From the NCBI GenBank assembly GCA_937894515.1, contig CALCRH010000265.1, positions 1-5,264 on the forward strand: a stretch of 5,264 nt of DNA. Direction: 5' to 3'. The notes beneath the pieces were generated by a model. It made no database searches. It was given only the letters and a program-made list of their open reading frames with translations, and was not told the origin of the DNA. The stretch's first letter is position 1. Each line of letters opens with the position of its first letter. This document shows, one piece after another, positions 1-5,264 of this stretch. Source of the DNA: an uncultured Clostridia bacterium. Its GTDB lineage: Bacteria > Bacillota > Clostridia > Oscillospirales > Oscillospiraceae. The position numbers were made by a program, and so were the translations under genes.

Positions 1-2
1 GG

Positions 3-227
3 CGGAACAATGTCAAGGGCATCATCCAACGGCTCAACGAGGAAGCAGACACCGCTAAACGGTATCTGGACTTATGCGAGCTGGAGGTCATTGAGCCACG
101 GTATGCCGACGATTTCTGTCTGGAGCTGCTCTATGACATCATCAATAAGAGTACCAGCCAGCGGGTCAAGCTGCCTGTGGGAGTCTTTGATATGACCTCC
201 ACCGTCCACGGGGTCTATGAGGAGTAA
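3..227 (+). CDS. C-terminal part of an unrecognised hydrophilic protein (5' truncated by window edge)
   Basis: An open frame enters from the left edge and ends at TAA 225-227, giving 74 visible codons. It begins RNNVKGIIQRLNEEAD and ends TSTVHGVYEE. The visible part is hydrophilic, with no membrane segment. A charged, probably helical stretch (residues about 5-33 of the fragment) is followed by a second helix around DDFCLELLYDIIN and a short beta-like end (VKLPVGVFDM). I do not recognise the family. Its stop lies 5 nt before the VirB4 start, and its last codons (GAG GAG) supply the ribosome binding site of that gene, so the two are almost certainly co-transcribed and co-translated. That position suggests a conjugation-module protein, but this rests on location only. 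The other ORF over this stretch (10-195, another frame) is treated as a shadow. Confidence 0.7.
   Translation, partial: RNNVKGIIQRLNEEADTAKRYLDLCELEVIEPRYADDFCLELLYDIINKSTSQRVKLPVGVFDMTSTVHGVYEE
219..224 (+). promoter_or_regulatory. Ribosome binding site for the VirB4 gene
   Basis: GAGGAG lies 8 nt before ATG 233. It is embedded in the last codons of the preceding gene, which supports ATG 233 as the start and implies translational coupling across the 5-nt gap. Confidence 0.75.
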
Positions 228-232
228 GGAAT

Positions 233-2194
233 ATGAAAAAAGAAAATCGAGTAAAACAGCCGGATATTGAGCCTGCTGTCAAGGAAAAAGAGGTCGATGA
301 GGATCTCAAGCCCCGAAAGGAACCCTTTCTCAAGCGCCTGATCTTCGGCGCGGAGAAACCCGACCTTTCCGAGCTGGAAGCCGGGTCAACCACCATTCTG
401 GATATTCTGTCCCCTACCACAGTGGACACCAAGAGCCGTGACTACATTGTAGTTGACGGCATTTTTCATGCCTACCTCTATGTGACCGGCTACGGCTATG
501 CCACCACGGTAGGCTCCTGCTGGCTGGCTCCGTTGGTGGAGGCCGGTGAGGGTGTCAATCTGAACTTCACCTTTCAGCGCCAGCCCCGGGAGAAGATCCT
601 CTCCAAGATCTCGCAGACCACGGTGATGAACCGCAGCCGTATGCGGGATGTGGGAGATAACCGTCAGGACTATGAGGAGCTGGACAGCGCCATTCAGTCC
701 GGTCTCTATCTGAAAGACGCTATGAACCGTCAGGGCGAAGACTTCTACTATATGCACACCCTTATCGAAGTCACCGCCCCGGACGCGGAAACACTGGAAC
801 AGCGTGTCACCGCTGTGGAAAAACTCTGTGTGTCCGTGGATATGATCGCCCGGCGCTGTGACTATAAGCATGAGCAGGCGTTCCTCTCCACACTGCCTAT
901 CCTTTCCCTGGATGCCGATGTGGAGCGCAAGAGCCGCCGCAATGCTCTCACCAGCGGTGTGGCATCCGCTTTCCCCTTTGTGTCCTATGAACACAGCGAC
1001 AGAAACGGCATCTTTTTAGGGCTGAACCTTTATAACCGATCCCCGGTATTCCTCGATCCCTATGACGATTACCGCTATACCAACGGTAACTGCTGGATCG
1101 GCGGAAACTCCGGTGCCGGTAAGAGCTTCACCCTCCAATGTTTGGCCGGGCGGCTTCGTCAGCAGGGCAAGCGCGTGGTGTGTATCATCCCCAAGAAAGG
1201 GCATGAGTTCCGTCCCAACTGCGAACAGTTAGGCGGCCTTTACCTGCGTCTGTCCCCCTCCTCAGAGGACTGTCCCAATCTAATGGCCATCCGGCAAAGA
1301 TCGCTGGATGTGTATGCCGGACTTCAGAATATGGAGGCAAGGAGCGATTCCGTACTGGCGGATAAGATCTCCCGCCTCATCATCTGGTATTCCCTGCAAA
1401 AGCACGACCTGACCGATGAGGATAAGAACTATCTGGACTCCTCGCTGGTGGAGTGCTACCGCCGCTACGGTATCACCTTTGATAACACCAGCTTGGTGGA
1501 TGAAGACGGCGCTTTTAAGGAAATGCCCATTCTGCCGGATTGGTATGAGGTGCTGAACAGCGATCCCAAGACCCACCATTTGGCGGTGATCTTAGCCCGC
1601 TATGTGACCGGCTCTGCTGCCGCCATGGGACGGCGCAATCATATCGACCTGGATAACAAGTTCGTAGTGCTGGATACCTCCGGTATGCCGGAGGATCTGA
1701 TCCTGCCCGGTATCTTCTGGGCAACGGATGTGGCCAATGACATCATCCTCAATGCCGGTGGGCAGCTTTCGGCGCTGATCGCCGATGAGCTGTGGAGCCT
1801 GGTAGGAGCCGGCTCTAATCCGCTGGCAGCCAAGTATGTGTTGGAAAAGGTGAAGACCATCCGTGGTTTGGGCGGTATCGCCATCACCTCCACCCAGGGG
1901 ATGCAGGACTTGTTCAGCGGCGAAACCGGCAGCTACGGCAAGGGCATTCTGGATTCCAGCCGCATTAAGCTGGTCATGCAGATGGAGGAACAGGAGGCAC
2001 GGCTCATTCAGAATGTACTGAATCTCTCGGAGGAGGAAGTGCGGCAGATCACCCGTTTCCGCCGCGGCGAAGGCTTACTGTGCATCGGTTATAACCATGT
2101 GCCTATTGCCTTCCACGCCACACCCCGTGAGTATGATGCCATCACCACTTCGCCTACGGACAGACAGGCAAAACTGAATGGAGGAAACCATTGA
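233..2194 (+). CDS. VirB4/TraC-family conjugation ATPase
   Basis: This 653-residue protein is a VirB4-type ATPase, the cytoplasmic motor that energises assembly of the type IV secretion channel and substrate transfer. Residues 1-45 form a charged Lys/Glu-rich tail. Residues about 50-250 match the position of the VirB4 N-terminal domain, and residues about 258-640 form the RecA-like ATPase domain. Walker A is GGNSGAGKS at 290-298 (catalytic Lys297). Walker B is LIADE at 515-519 (Asp518, Glu519). A TSTQ motif follows at 552-555, as in other VirB4 proteins, and the family-typical ending RRGEGLLCIGYNHVPI is at 610-625. There is no predicted membrane segment, so it is the soluble TraC-like form. 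The length suits the family and all motifs look intact. ATG 233 is preceded by GAGGAG. The gene follows an unknown gene after 5 nt and overlaps the next start by 1 nt (TGATG). Confidence 0.93.
   Translation: MKKENRVKQPDIEPAVKEKEVDEDLKPRKEPFLKRLIFGAEKPDLSELEAGSTTILDILSPTTVDTKSRDYIVVDGIFHAYLYVTGYGYATTVGSCWLAPLVEAGEGVNLNFTFQRQPREKILSKISQTTVMNRSRMRDVGDNRQDYEELDSAIQSGLYLKDAMNRQGEDFYYMHTLIEVTAPDAETLEQRVTAVEKLCVSVDMIARRCDYKHEQAFLSTLPILSLDADVERKSRRNALTSGVASAFPFVSYEHSDRNGIFLGLNLYNRSPVFLDPYDDYRYTNGNCWIGGNSGAGKSFTLQCLAGRLRQQGKRVVCIIPKKGHEFRPNCEQLGGLYLRLSPSSEDCPNLMAIRQRSLDVYAGLQNMEARSDSVLADKISRLIIWYSLQKHDLTDEDKNYLDSSLVECYRRYGITFDNTSLVDEDGAFKEMPILPDWYEVLNSDPKTHHLAVILARYVTGSAAAMGRRNHIDLDNKFVVLDTSGMPEDLILPGIFWATDVANDIILNAGGQLSALIADELWSLVGAGSNPLAAKYVLEKVKTIRGLGGIAITSTQGMQDLFSGETGSYGKGILDSSRIKLVMQMEEQEARLIQNVLNLSEEEVRQITRFRRGEGLLCIGYNHVPIAFHATPREYDAITTSPTDRQAKLNGGNH
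2180..2185 (+). promoter_or_regulatory. Ribosome binding site that decides the start of the RusA-like gene
   Basis: GGAGGA sits 8 nt before ATG 2194 and only 5 nt before the in-frame TTG 2191. The spacing favours ATG 2194, which overlaps the VirB4 stop as TGATG. Confidence 0.7.
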
Positions 2195-2850
2195 TGGACA
2201 GCAAAGAACAAATCGCACATATCCAAAGATTGACCTGTGATGCCTACCTGCGCACGGGACGGCTGGCAGCTATGCTGGACGGTGCGCCTCAATCCCCGGA
2301 ATGGACACAGCGCACACTGGAGGAAACCATGGAGGCTTTTGAAATGGGTGTGCTGGAGCTGCGTCAGCTCTGCGAGGCACAGTGTCCCGGAGCCGGAGGA
2401 TATGGCAAACGCACCACGCTGCCGGCGCTGGAGGTCAGTGGCAAGGTGGAGCGGCCGGAAGCCTATTGGGTAAAGATCACGCTGAATACGCTTTTGCCCC
2501 ACTGCCGCTATCAGACACCTAACTGGCTCAAAGATACCATACACCGCCTGCTGAAACAGCATGAGGCAATGTATGGGGAACTGCCCTGCTATGACCGCGC
2601 CATGATGGTCATAGAGGAGTACAGCAATATCCAAAGCCGCCGCATCTTTGACCAGGACAATAAGGGTTGGAAATCCGTCAGCAACGCCATCAAGGGTTGG
2701 CTGATCCCCGACGATGACCAGTACACCTTGTCCGTATCTCTGCTCTCCACCAAGAGCGAGCGCAATGTGACGGAGATCACGCTGCTGCCCTTGGAGGATA
2801 CCTCAGATTACTTTGCCAAGCACGCCAAACGGCGGTCAAATCTCCTGTGA
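2194..2850 (+). CDS. RusA-like fold protein of a conjugation module (possible Holliday-junction or branched-DNA endonuclease)
   Basis: This is a 218-residue protein. Residues 1-75 look helical. Residues 88-200 follow the order of elements in E. coli RusA: a first strand (YWVKITLNTLLPH, 91-103), a helix (WLKDTIHRLLKQHEAM, 111-126), a strand (YDRAMMVIEEYS, 133-144), the acidic motif RRIFDQDN (149-156), a helix with Lys160 (SVSNAIKG), then IPDDDQ (171-176) and two final strands. By alignment from memory, Asp153, Asp155 and Asp174 fall on RusA Asp70, Asp72 and Asp91. Lys160 matches RusA Lys76 only if one residue is inserted. RusA cleaves four-way DNA junctions. The assignment here is my inference from motif order; the protein may be filed in databases under an uncharacterised DUF (possibly DUF6100, not verified). 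It lies between the VirB4 gene and a winged-helix gene, so a role in processing transferred DNA is plausible. The RusA-like part could be inactive or structural. Confidence 0.85.
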   Translation: MDSKEQIAHIQRLTCDAYLRTGRLAAMLDGAPQSPEWTQRTLEETMEAFEMGVLELRQLCEAQCPGAGGYGKRTTLPALEVSGKVERPEAYWVKITLNTLLPHCRYQTPNWLKDTIHRLLKQHEAMYGELPCYDRAMMVIEEYSNIQSRRIFDQDNKGWKSVSNAIKGWLIPDDDQYTLSVSLLSTKSERNVTEITLLPLEDTSDYFAKHAKRRSNLL

Positions 2851-2851
2851 A

Positions 2852-3157
2852 ATGGCAACACATGAATATGAAAAAACGCCTGTTTTCATCCCCTCATTTG
2901 TCAGGCATCGCCTGTTGGTGCAGGACGAGCCGAAAAGCCCGTTGGATATAGTGTTTTCGGAGGATGCTTCTGTACTGATGGTGGAAACAATCTGCTTTAC
3001 GTCAGAGGGGAACACGCGTAAGCAAAAAAGAGCGAGTGCGAGGGGGCCGAAAGGGTCGTTGCGCCGGGAACGGCGCAAGGGCACTTTCGGCACTTCGCCG
3101 GAACGGGAAAGCGGGGTGATGCGTGTGTGCTATTCACGCAGAGTGAAGCGGATATGA
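2852..3157 (+). CDS. Small hypothetical protein with a highly basic tail encoded by a palindrome
   Basis: A 101-residue ORF starts at ATG 2852, one base after the previous TGA, with no clear ribosome binding site. That points to termination-reinitiation. Residues 1-55 (MATHEYEKTPVFIPSFVRHR onward) look like an ordinary compact beta-rich protein. Residues 56-101 are very different: I count 17 Lys/Arg and 3 Glu among 46 residues, and the stretch 67-79 is encoded by a large stem-loop (3046-3091). No family was recognised. The stop TGA 3155-3157 overlaps candidate starts of the next gene (ATG 3154, ATG 3157). The N-terminal half is probably a real gene. The tail may be genuine, may come from an inserted palindromic element, or may be bypassed by recoding (see findings). 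An in-frame TTG at 2813 would add 13 residues but lacks a well-placed ribosome binding site. Confidence 0.55.
   Translation: MATHEYEKTPVFIPSFVRHRLLVQDEPKSPLDIVFSEDASVLMVETICFTSEGNTRKQKRASARGPKGSLRRERRKGTFGTSPERESGVMRVCYSRRVKRI
3024..3030 (+). other. A6G homopolymer run upstream of a large stem-loop (possible slippage site)
   Basis: AAAAAAG lies inside the small ORF, about 15 nt before the stem at 3046. The -1 frame is open from 3022 straight through the downstream winged-helix gene. In the small ORF's own phase the codons are CAA AAA AGA, so this is not a canonical in-phase X XXY YYZ heptamer. Any slippage here is speculative. Confidence 0.25.
3046..3091. repeat. 46-nt near-perfect inverted repeat (long stem-loop with GGAA tetraloop)
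   Basis: The outer arms GCCGAAAG (3046-3053) and CTTTCGGC (3084-3091) pair perfectly. A middle block 3055-3057 pairs with 3080-3082 (one G-U). The inner arms TTGCGCCG (3059-3066) and CGGCGCAA (3071-3078) pair perfectly around the loop GGAA (3067-3070), which fits the GNRA tetraloop class. In all there are 19 pairs and two single mismatches about one centre. It lies wholly inside the small ORF. It has no T-run after it, so it is not a standard terminator. It could be a mobile palindromic element or a functional RNA structure. The sequence shows the palindrome directly; its role is unknown. Confidence 0.85.
3120..3140 (+). promoter_or_regulatory. Small hairpin surrounding the GTG start candidate of the winged-helix gene
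   Basis: TGCGTG (3120-3125) and CACGCA (3135-3140) form a 6-bp stem with a 9-nt loop. The GTG start candidate (3127-3129) lies in the loop. If the GTG is used, the structure could modulate initiation; if ATG 3154 or 3157 is used, it lies just upstream. This may be chance. Confidence 0.3.
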
Positions 3158-4227
3158 TGAAGCTCCTGTGCTGGTGCCGGCATTTAAGTCCTGAGGATGT
3201 GGCACAGTTCCTCAATGAAACGGAGATGTCCAATCTGATGCAGATGGGTCTTGTCAAGATCCACCATCGCAGCGGTTCCATCACCATCACCGCCCGCGGG
3301 ATGCAGTATCTATCCTCCTATATGACCTTGCCGGAGATTAAGACCTCCTATCATGAAGAGGCCATCGCACGTCGGTTGCGTTTTTCCAAAATCGTCTTGA
3401 CGGTCTATCGCAGCGGTACCGATGTCTTTGCCCTGTCCTCCGAAGCGTTAAGTGAGAAGGACGGATTCTTCTTATCCGCCCTGACACGGGATCGGGGAAA
3501 GAACCCCTGGGGCAACTCCCGCACGGCGGCACTTTTCCATTTAGGCGAGAGTGTCTACGCTGTCCACTACGTCGGTCAGGGGATCGGGCACATTGCCCTG
3601 CTGGATGAATTGACTACCTTCTCCAATCAGGTCAGCCGTTTGAAGCTCACAGACCAACGATTCCTCTTTGCCGGTGAAAGCTACCGCGCCATACTATCCG
3701 AGCTGGAGCAGCCGCCCTCACAAAAGGGAAATAAGCTCCTGACCTATTCGGATGCCTATCGTCAGCTCCGTCTGCCGGTGCATCTGGTGTCCTGCAACGA
3801 GACAGGCAGCCTACAGCTCCGGCTGATGGCGGTGCCGTCATATCGAAGGCTCCTGACGCTGGCCGCCCTTGGAGATGCCTATGAGCCGCCGCCTAAAACG
3901 CAAACGGATTGGGATGCTCTCTATCAGGGGCATCCCTTTGTCATGGCTGCCGACATGGACCTGCGCCGCATTGACCGAGCCTTGGAGCAAGCGGGACAGG
4001 GACAGCTTTGTATGGCAGCCCTGCCCCGTCAGGCAGAAGAAGTGCTGTATGCCCGCTACCGTGATACCGGAAAGGCGAGAGTGTTCACCCTGACAGATGC
4101 CGCTATTGCCGAAGCATTGGGCGAAGAATGGCGGCCTTATGAGCCCGGCAAAGAGCCATATTTGACAGAGAAAGGAGAGATGCTTCATGCACCGTCTATC
4201 CAAGTTCATCGAGCGCATGGAAGATGA
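3127..4227 (+). CDS. Winged-helix protein of a conjugation module (possibly replication-relaxation or relaxosome accessory type)
   Basis: From GTG 3127 the protein is 366 residues. Residues about 4-65 look like a winged helix-turn-helix: helices TQSEADMMKLLCWC (4-17) and SPEDVAQFLN (21-30), then NLMQMGLVKIHHRSGSITIT with a beta wing (about 36-55), ending ARGMQYL. This matches the common pattern in which a 'GLV' strand leads into a wing. Residues about 76-180 are mixed alpha/beta (IVLTVYRSGTDVFALS, SVYAVHYVGQGIGHIALL). The C-terminal part (220-335) has several strand-helix units. No membrane segment or ATPase motif is seen. The overall shape recalls replication-relaxation/MobC-like proteins near VirD4 genes, but this is a weak recollection. 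The start is uncertain: GTG 3127 keeps the whole first helix, while ATG 3154 or 3157 gives stop-start overlaps with the upstream ORF. None has a strong ribosome binding site. The 3' end overlaps the VirD4-like gene by 41 nt. Confidence 0.8.
   Translation: MLFTQSEADMMKLLCWCRHLSPEDVAQFLNETEMSNLMQMGLVKIHHRSGSITITARGMQYLSSYMTLPEIKTSYHEEAIARRLRFSKIVLTVYRSGTDVFALSSEALSEKDGFFLSALTRDRGKNPWGNSRTAALFHLGESVYAVHYVGQGIGHIALLDELTTFSNQVSRLKLTDQRFLFAGESYRAILSELEQPPSQKGNKLLTYSDAYRQLRLPVHLVSCNETGSLQLRLMAVPSYRRLLTLAALGDAYEPPPKTQTDWDALYQGHPFVMAADMDLRRIDRALEQAGQGQLCMAALPRQAEEVLYARYRDTGKARVFTLTDAAIAEALGEEWRPYEPGKEPYLTEKGEMLHAPSIQVHRAHGR
4171..4177 (+). promoter_or_regulatory. Ribosome binding site for the VirD4/TraG-like gene
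   Basis: AAAGGAG lies 9 nt before ATG 4187, inside the end of the preceding gene. It supports ATG 4187 rather than the later in-frame ATG at 4217, and explains the 41-nt overlap. Confidence 0.75.
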
Positions 4228-5264
4228 AGTGGAAAAGAAGGCCGGCAGTTGGCTGGCTCGGAATAAGGAAAAGCTGCCCCGCTATATCTTCCGCGCTTTA
4301 GTGGGCGGCTACTTCTACGGGATGTTTCTCAACTCCCTGCACCTGGGTATCGAGTCCGTCTTCGGTCCCGACAACGTGCAGATCGTCAGCATATGGGTAT
4401 TCAACCCCTTGAAGAACTGGATCCGGATCTTTACGCCCTTTGGCCTCATGGCCACAGCATTCTTCCTCCTGATGATCTGCCTTATCAGTAAGAAAGGATA
4501 TCACTGGCTGTCCGGCTATCACTATACTCACGATGAGCGGGGCTTTGATATCCTCCCGGACGGCACCCACGGCTCCTCCGGCTTTCTCAAGGAAAAGGAG
4601 ATGCAGGAGTTTTTGGAGCTTGGTTCTGTGACCGAGGTACAGGGCATGATGCTGGGCAAGCTGAAAAAGTCAACCGATGAACCTGACAAGTACGCCACCT
4701 ATGTAGCTCACCGCATGGTGCCGGGAGATAACAACAATCTCCTCTGCATCGGCGCACCGGGCAGCGGAAAGTCCAGAGGCTTCATCATTCCCTTCCTCAT
4801 GGGCTGTGCCAAGCGCGGGGAGTCGGCCATCATCACCGACCCCAAGGGTGAGCTTTTTGAAAAGCTGGCCCCCTTTTTTGAGGAGCAAGGCTACTACGTC
4901 AAGGTCATCAACTTTTTGGATATGGAGCATTCGGACGGCTGGAACTGTCTCTACGGATTGGATCAGAATCCCGATTTGGTGGAGACCGTGGCCAACGTCA
5001 TTATTCAGAATACCTCCGGTCCCAATGAGGCGGATGACTTCTGGAGCCGGGCAGAACAGAATCTGCTGCTGGCGCTCCTTTACTATGTGGTGAACAAGCG
5101 GGACAGCAGCGGCAATCTGCTGCCCATCCAGCAGCGAGGTTTAGGAGATGTGTACCGTATCCTCTCCACAGAGAGCATCAACGACATCAACTACATTCTG
5201 GCCTCCCTGCCACCTGATCATCCGGCAAAAGGGCCCCACGGCCTGTTCCTGAAAGCGCGGGAAA
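4187..5264 (+). CDS. VirD4/TraG-family type IV coupling protein (3' truncated by window edge)
   Basis: Only the first 359 codons are visible; the frame is open to the window end. This is a membrane-anchored coupling ATPase that would link the relaxase-bound DNA to the VirB4-driven channel. Residues 1-30 are charged and cytoplasmic. Two hydrophobic segments at about 37-57 and 80-100 are the likely membrane anchor, with a short loop between them. Walker A is GAPGSGKS at 189-196 (Lys195). The family motif ITDPKGEL follows at 216-223. A stretch resembling the conserved FW...AE.LLLALLYY region of Gram-positive TraG/VirD4 proteins is at 285-300. The second half, with Walker B and the C-terminal part, lies beyond the window. 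Family members are usually about 550-650 residues, so around 200-300 are missing. The start ATG 4187 has AAAGGAG at good spacing and overlaps the upstream gene by 41 nt. Confidence 0.92.
   Translation, partial: MHRLSKFIERMEDEVEKKAGSWLARNKEKLPRYIFRALVGGYFYGMFLNSLHLGIESVFGPDNVQIVSIWVFNPLKNWIRIFTPFGLMATAFFLLMICLISKKGYHWLSGYHYTHDERGFDILPDGTHGSSGFLKEKEMQEFLELGSVTEVQGMMLGKLKKSTDEPDKYATYVAHRMVPGDNNNLLCIGAPGSGKSRGFIIPFLMGCAKRGESAIITDPKGELFEKLAPFFEEQGYYVKVINFLDMEHSDGWNCLYGLDQNPDLVETVANVIIQNTSGPNEADDFWSRAEQNLLLALLYYVVNKRDSSGNLLPIQQRGLGDVYRILSTESINDINYILASLPPDHPAKGPHGLFLKARE

Noticed and set aside
386..994. Long antisense ORF (202 codons) on the - strand
   Set aside because: It lies entirely opposite the VirB4 gene, whose motifs are intact. 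Its translation has no recognisable domain and is the usual mirror of GC-rich codon use.
2191..2193. TTG as the start of the RusA-like gene
   Set aside because: ATG 2194 is one codon later, has better spacing to GGAGGA and forms a typical TGATG stop-start overlap.
2089..2634. Antisense ORF (181 codons) spanning the VirB4/RusA-like junction
   Set aside because: It crosses two well-supported genes on the other strand, and no start context or domain supports it.
2813..2815. TTG as the start of the small 101-residue gene
   Set aside because: The nearest GGAGG is about 15 nt away, too far. ATG 2852 directly after the upstream stop is the simpler reinitiation start.
3036..3040. GTGCG as the 5' end of a group II intron
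   Set aside because: Five bases are too common. No intron domains, domain V hairpin or reverse transcriptase follow, and the downstream genes are intact.
3046..3091. Stem-loop as a Rho-independent terminator
   Set aside because: No T-run follows the stem (the sequence continues ACTTCGCC), and the operon continues downstream in the same direction.
2836..3093. Antisense ORF (85 codons) opposite the small gene
   Set aside because: It reads the reverse of the palindrome region and has no support. The + strand frame has operon continuity, though neither frame is certain in the palindrome itself.
3838..4218. Antisense ORF (126 codons) opposite the winged-helix gene
   Set aside because: It is a shadow of a well-supported + strand gene, with no domain or promoter visible.

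Overview
This window reads as the conjugation (type IV secretion) core of an integrative and conjugative element or conjugative plasmid, probably from a gut-type Firmicute of the class Clostridia. The evidence is the moderately GC-rich codon use, strong purine-rich ribosome binding sites, and the kind of VirB4 and VirD4/TraG ATPases typical of clostridial conjugative elements. The organism assignment is inferred from general appearance and was not searched.

Everything lies on the + strand in one tightly packed, operon-like array. From left to right: (1) the C-terminal 74 codons of an unrecognised hydrophilic protein, ending at 227; (2) a complete VirB4/TraC-like ATPase, 233-2194; (3) a 218-residue protein, 2194-2850, whose C-terminal half matches the layout and acidic motifs of RusA-type Holliday-junction resolvases; (4) a small 101-residue ORF, 2852-3157, with a very basic tail encoded by a 46-nt near-perfect palindrome; (5) a winged-helix protein of about 366 residues, 3127-4227, possibly related to replication-relaxation or relaxosome accessory proteins; (6) the first 359 codons of a VirD4/TraG-like coupling ATPase, from 4187 and running off the right edge. 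Junctions are 5-nt and 1-nt gaps or overlaps of 1, 31 and 41 nt (31 depends on the start chosen), so translational coupling is likely. I see no internal promoter, no convincing terminator, no RNA gene, no insertion sequence and no CRISPR array. There is no gene-free stretch longer than a few bases.

The working model is that VirB4 powers assembly of the mating channel, and VirD4/TraG brings the relaxase-bound DNA to it. The RusA-like and winged-helix proteins encoded between them would act on the DNA substrate. The most unusual part is about 3020-3160. There an A6G run, a long stem-loop with a GGAA tetraloop and a second small hairpin cluster at the junction of two overlapping reading frames. 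This could be a palindromic element inserted in a gene, a regulatory RNA structure, or a recoding signal.
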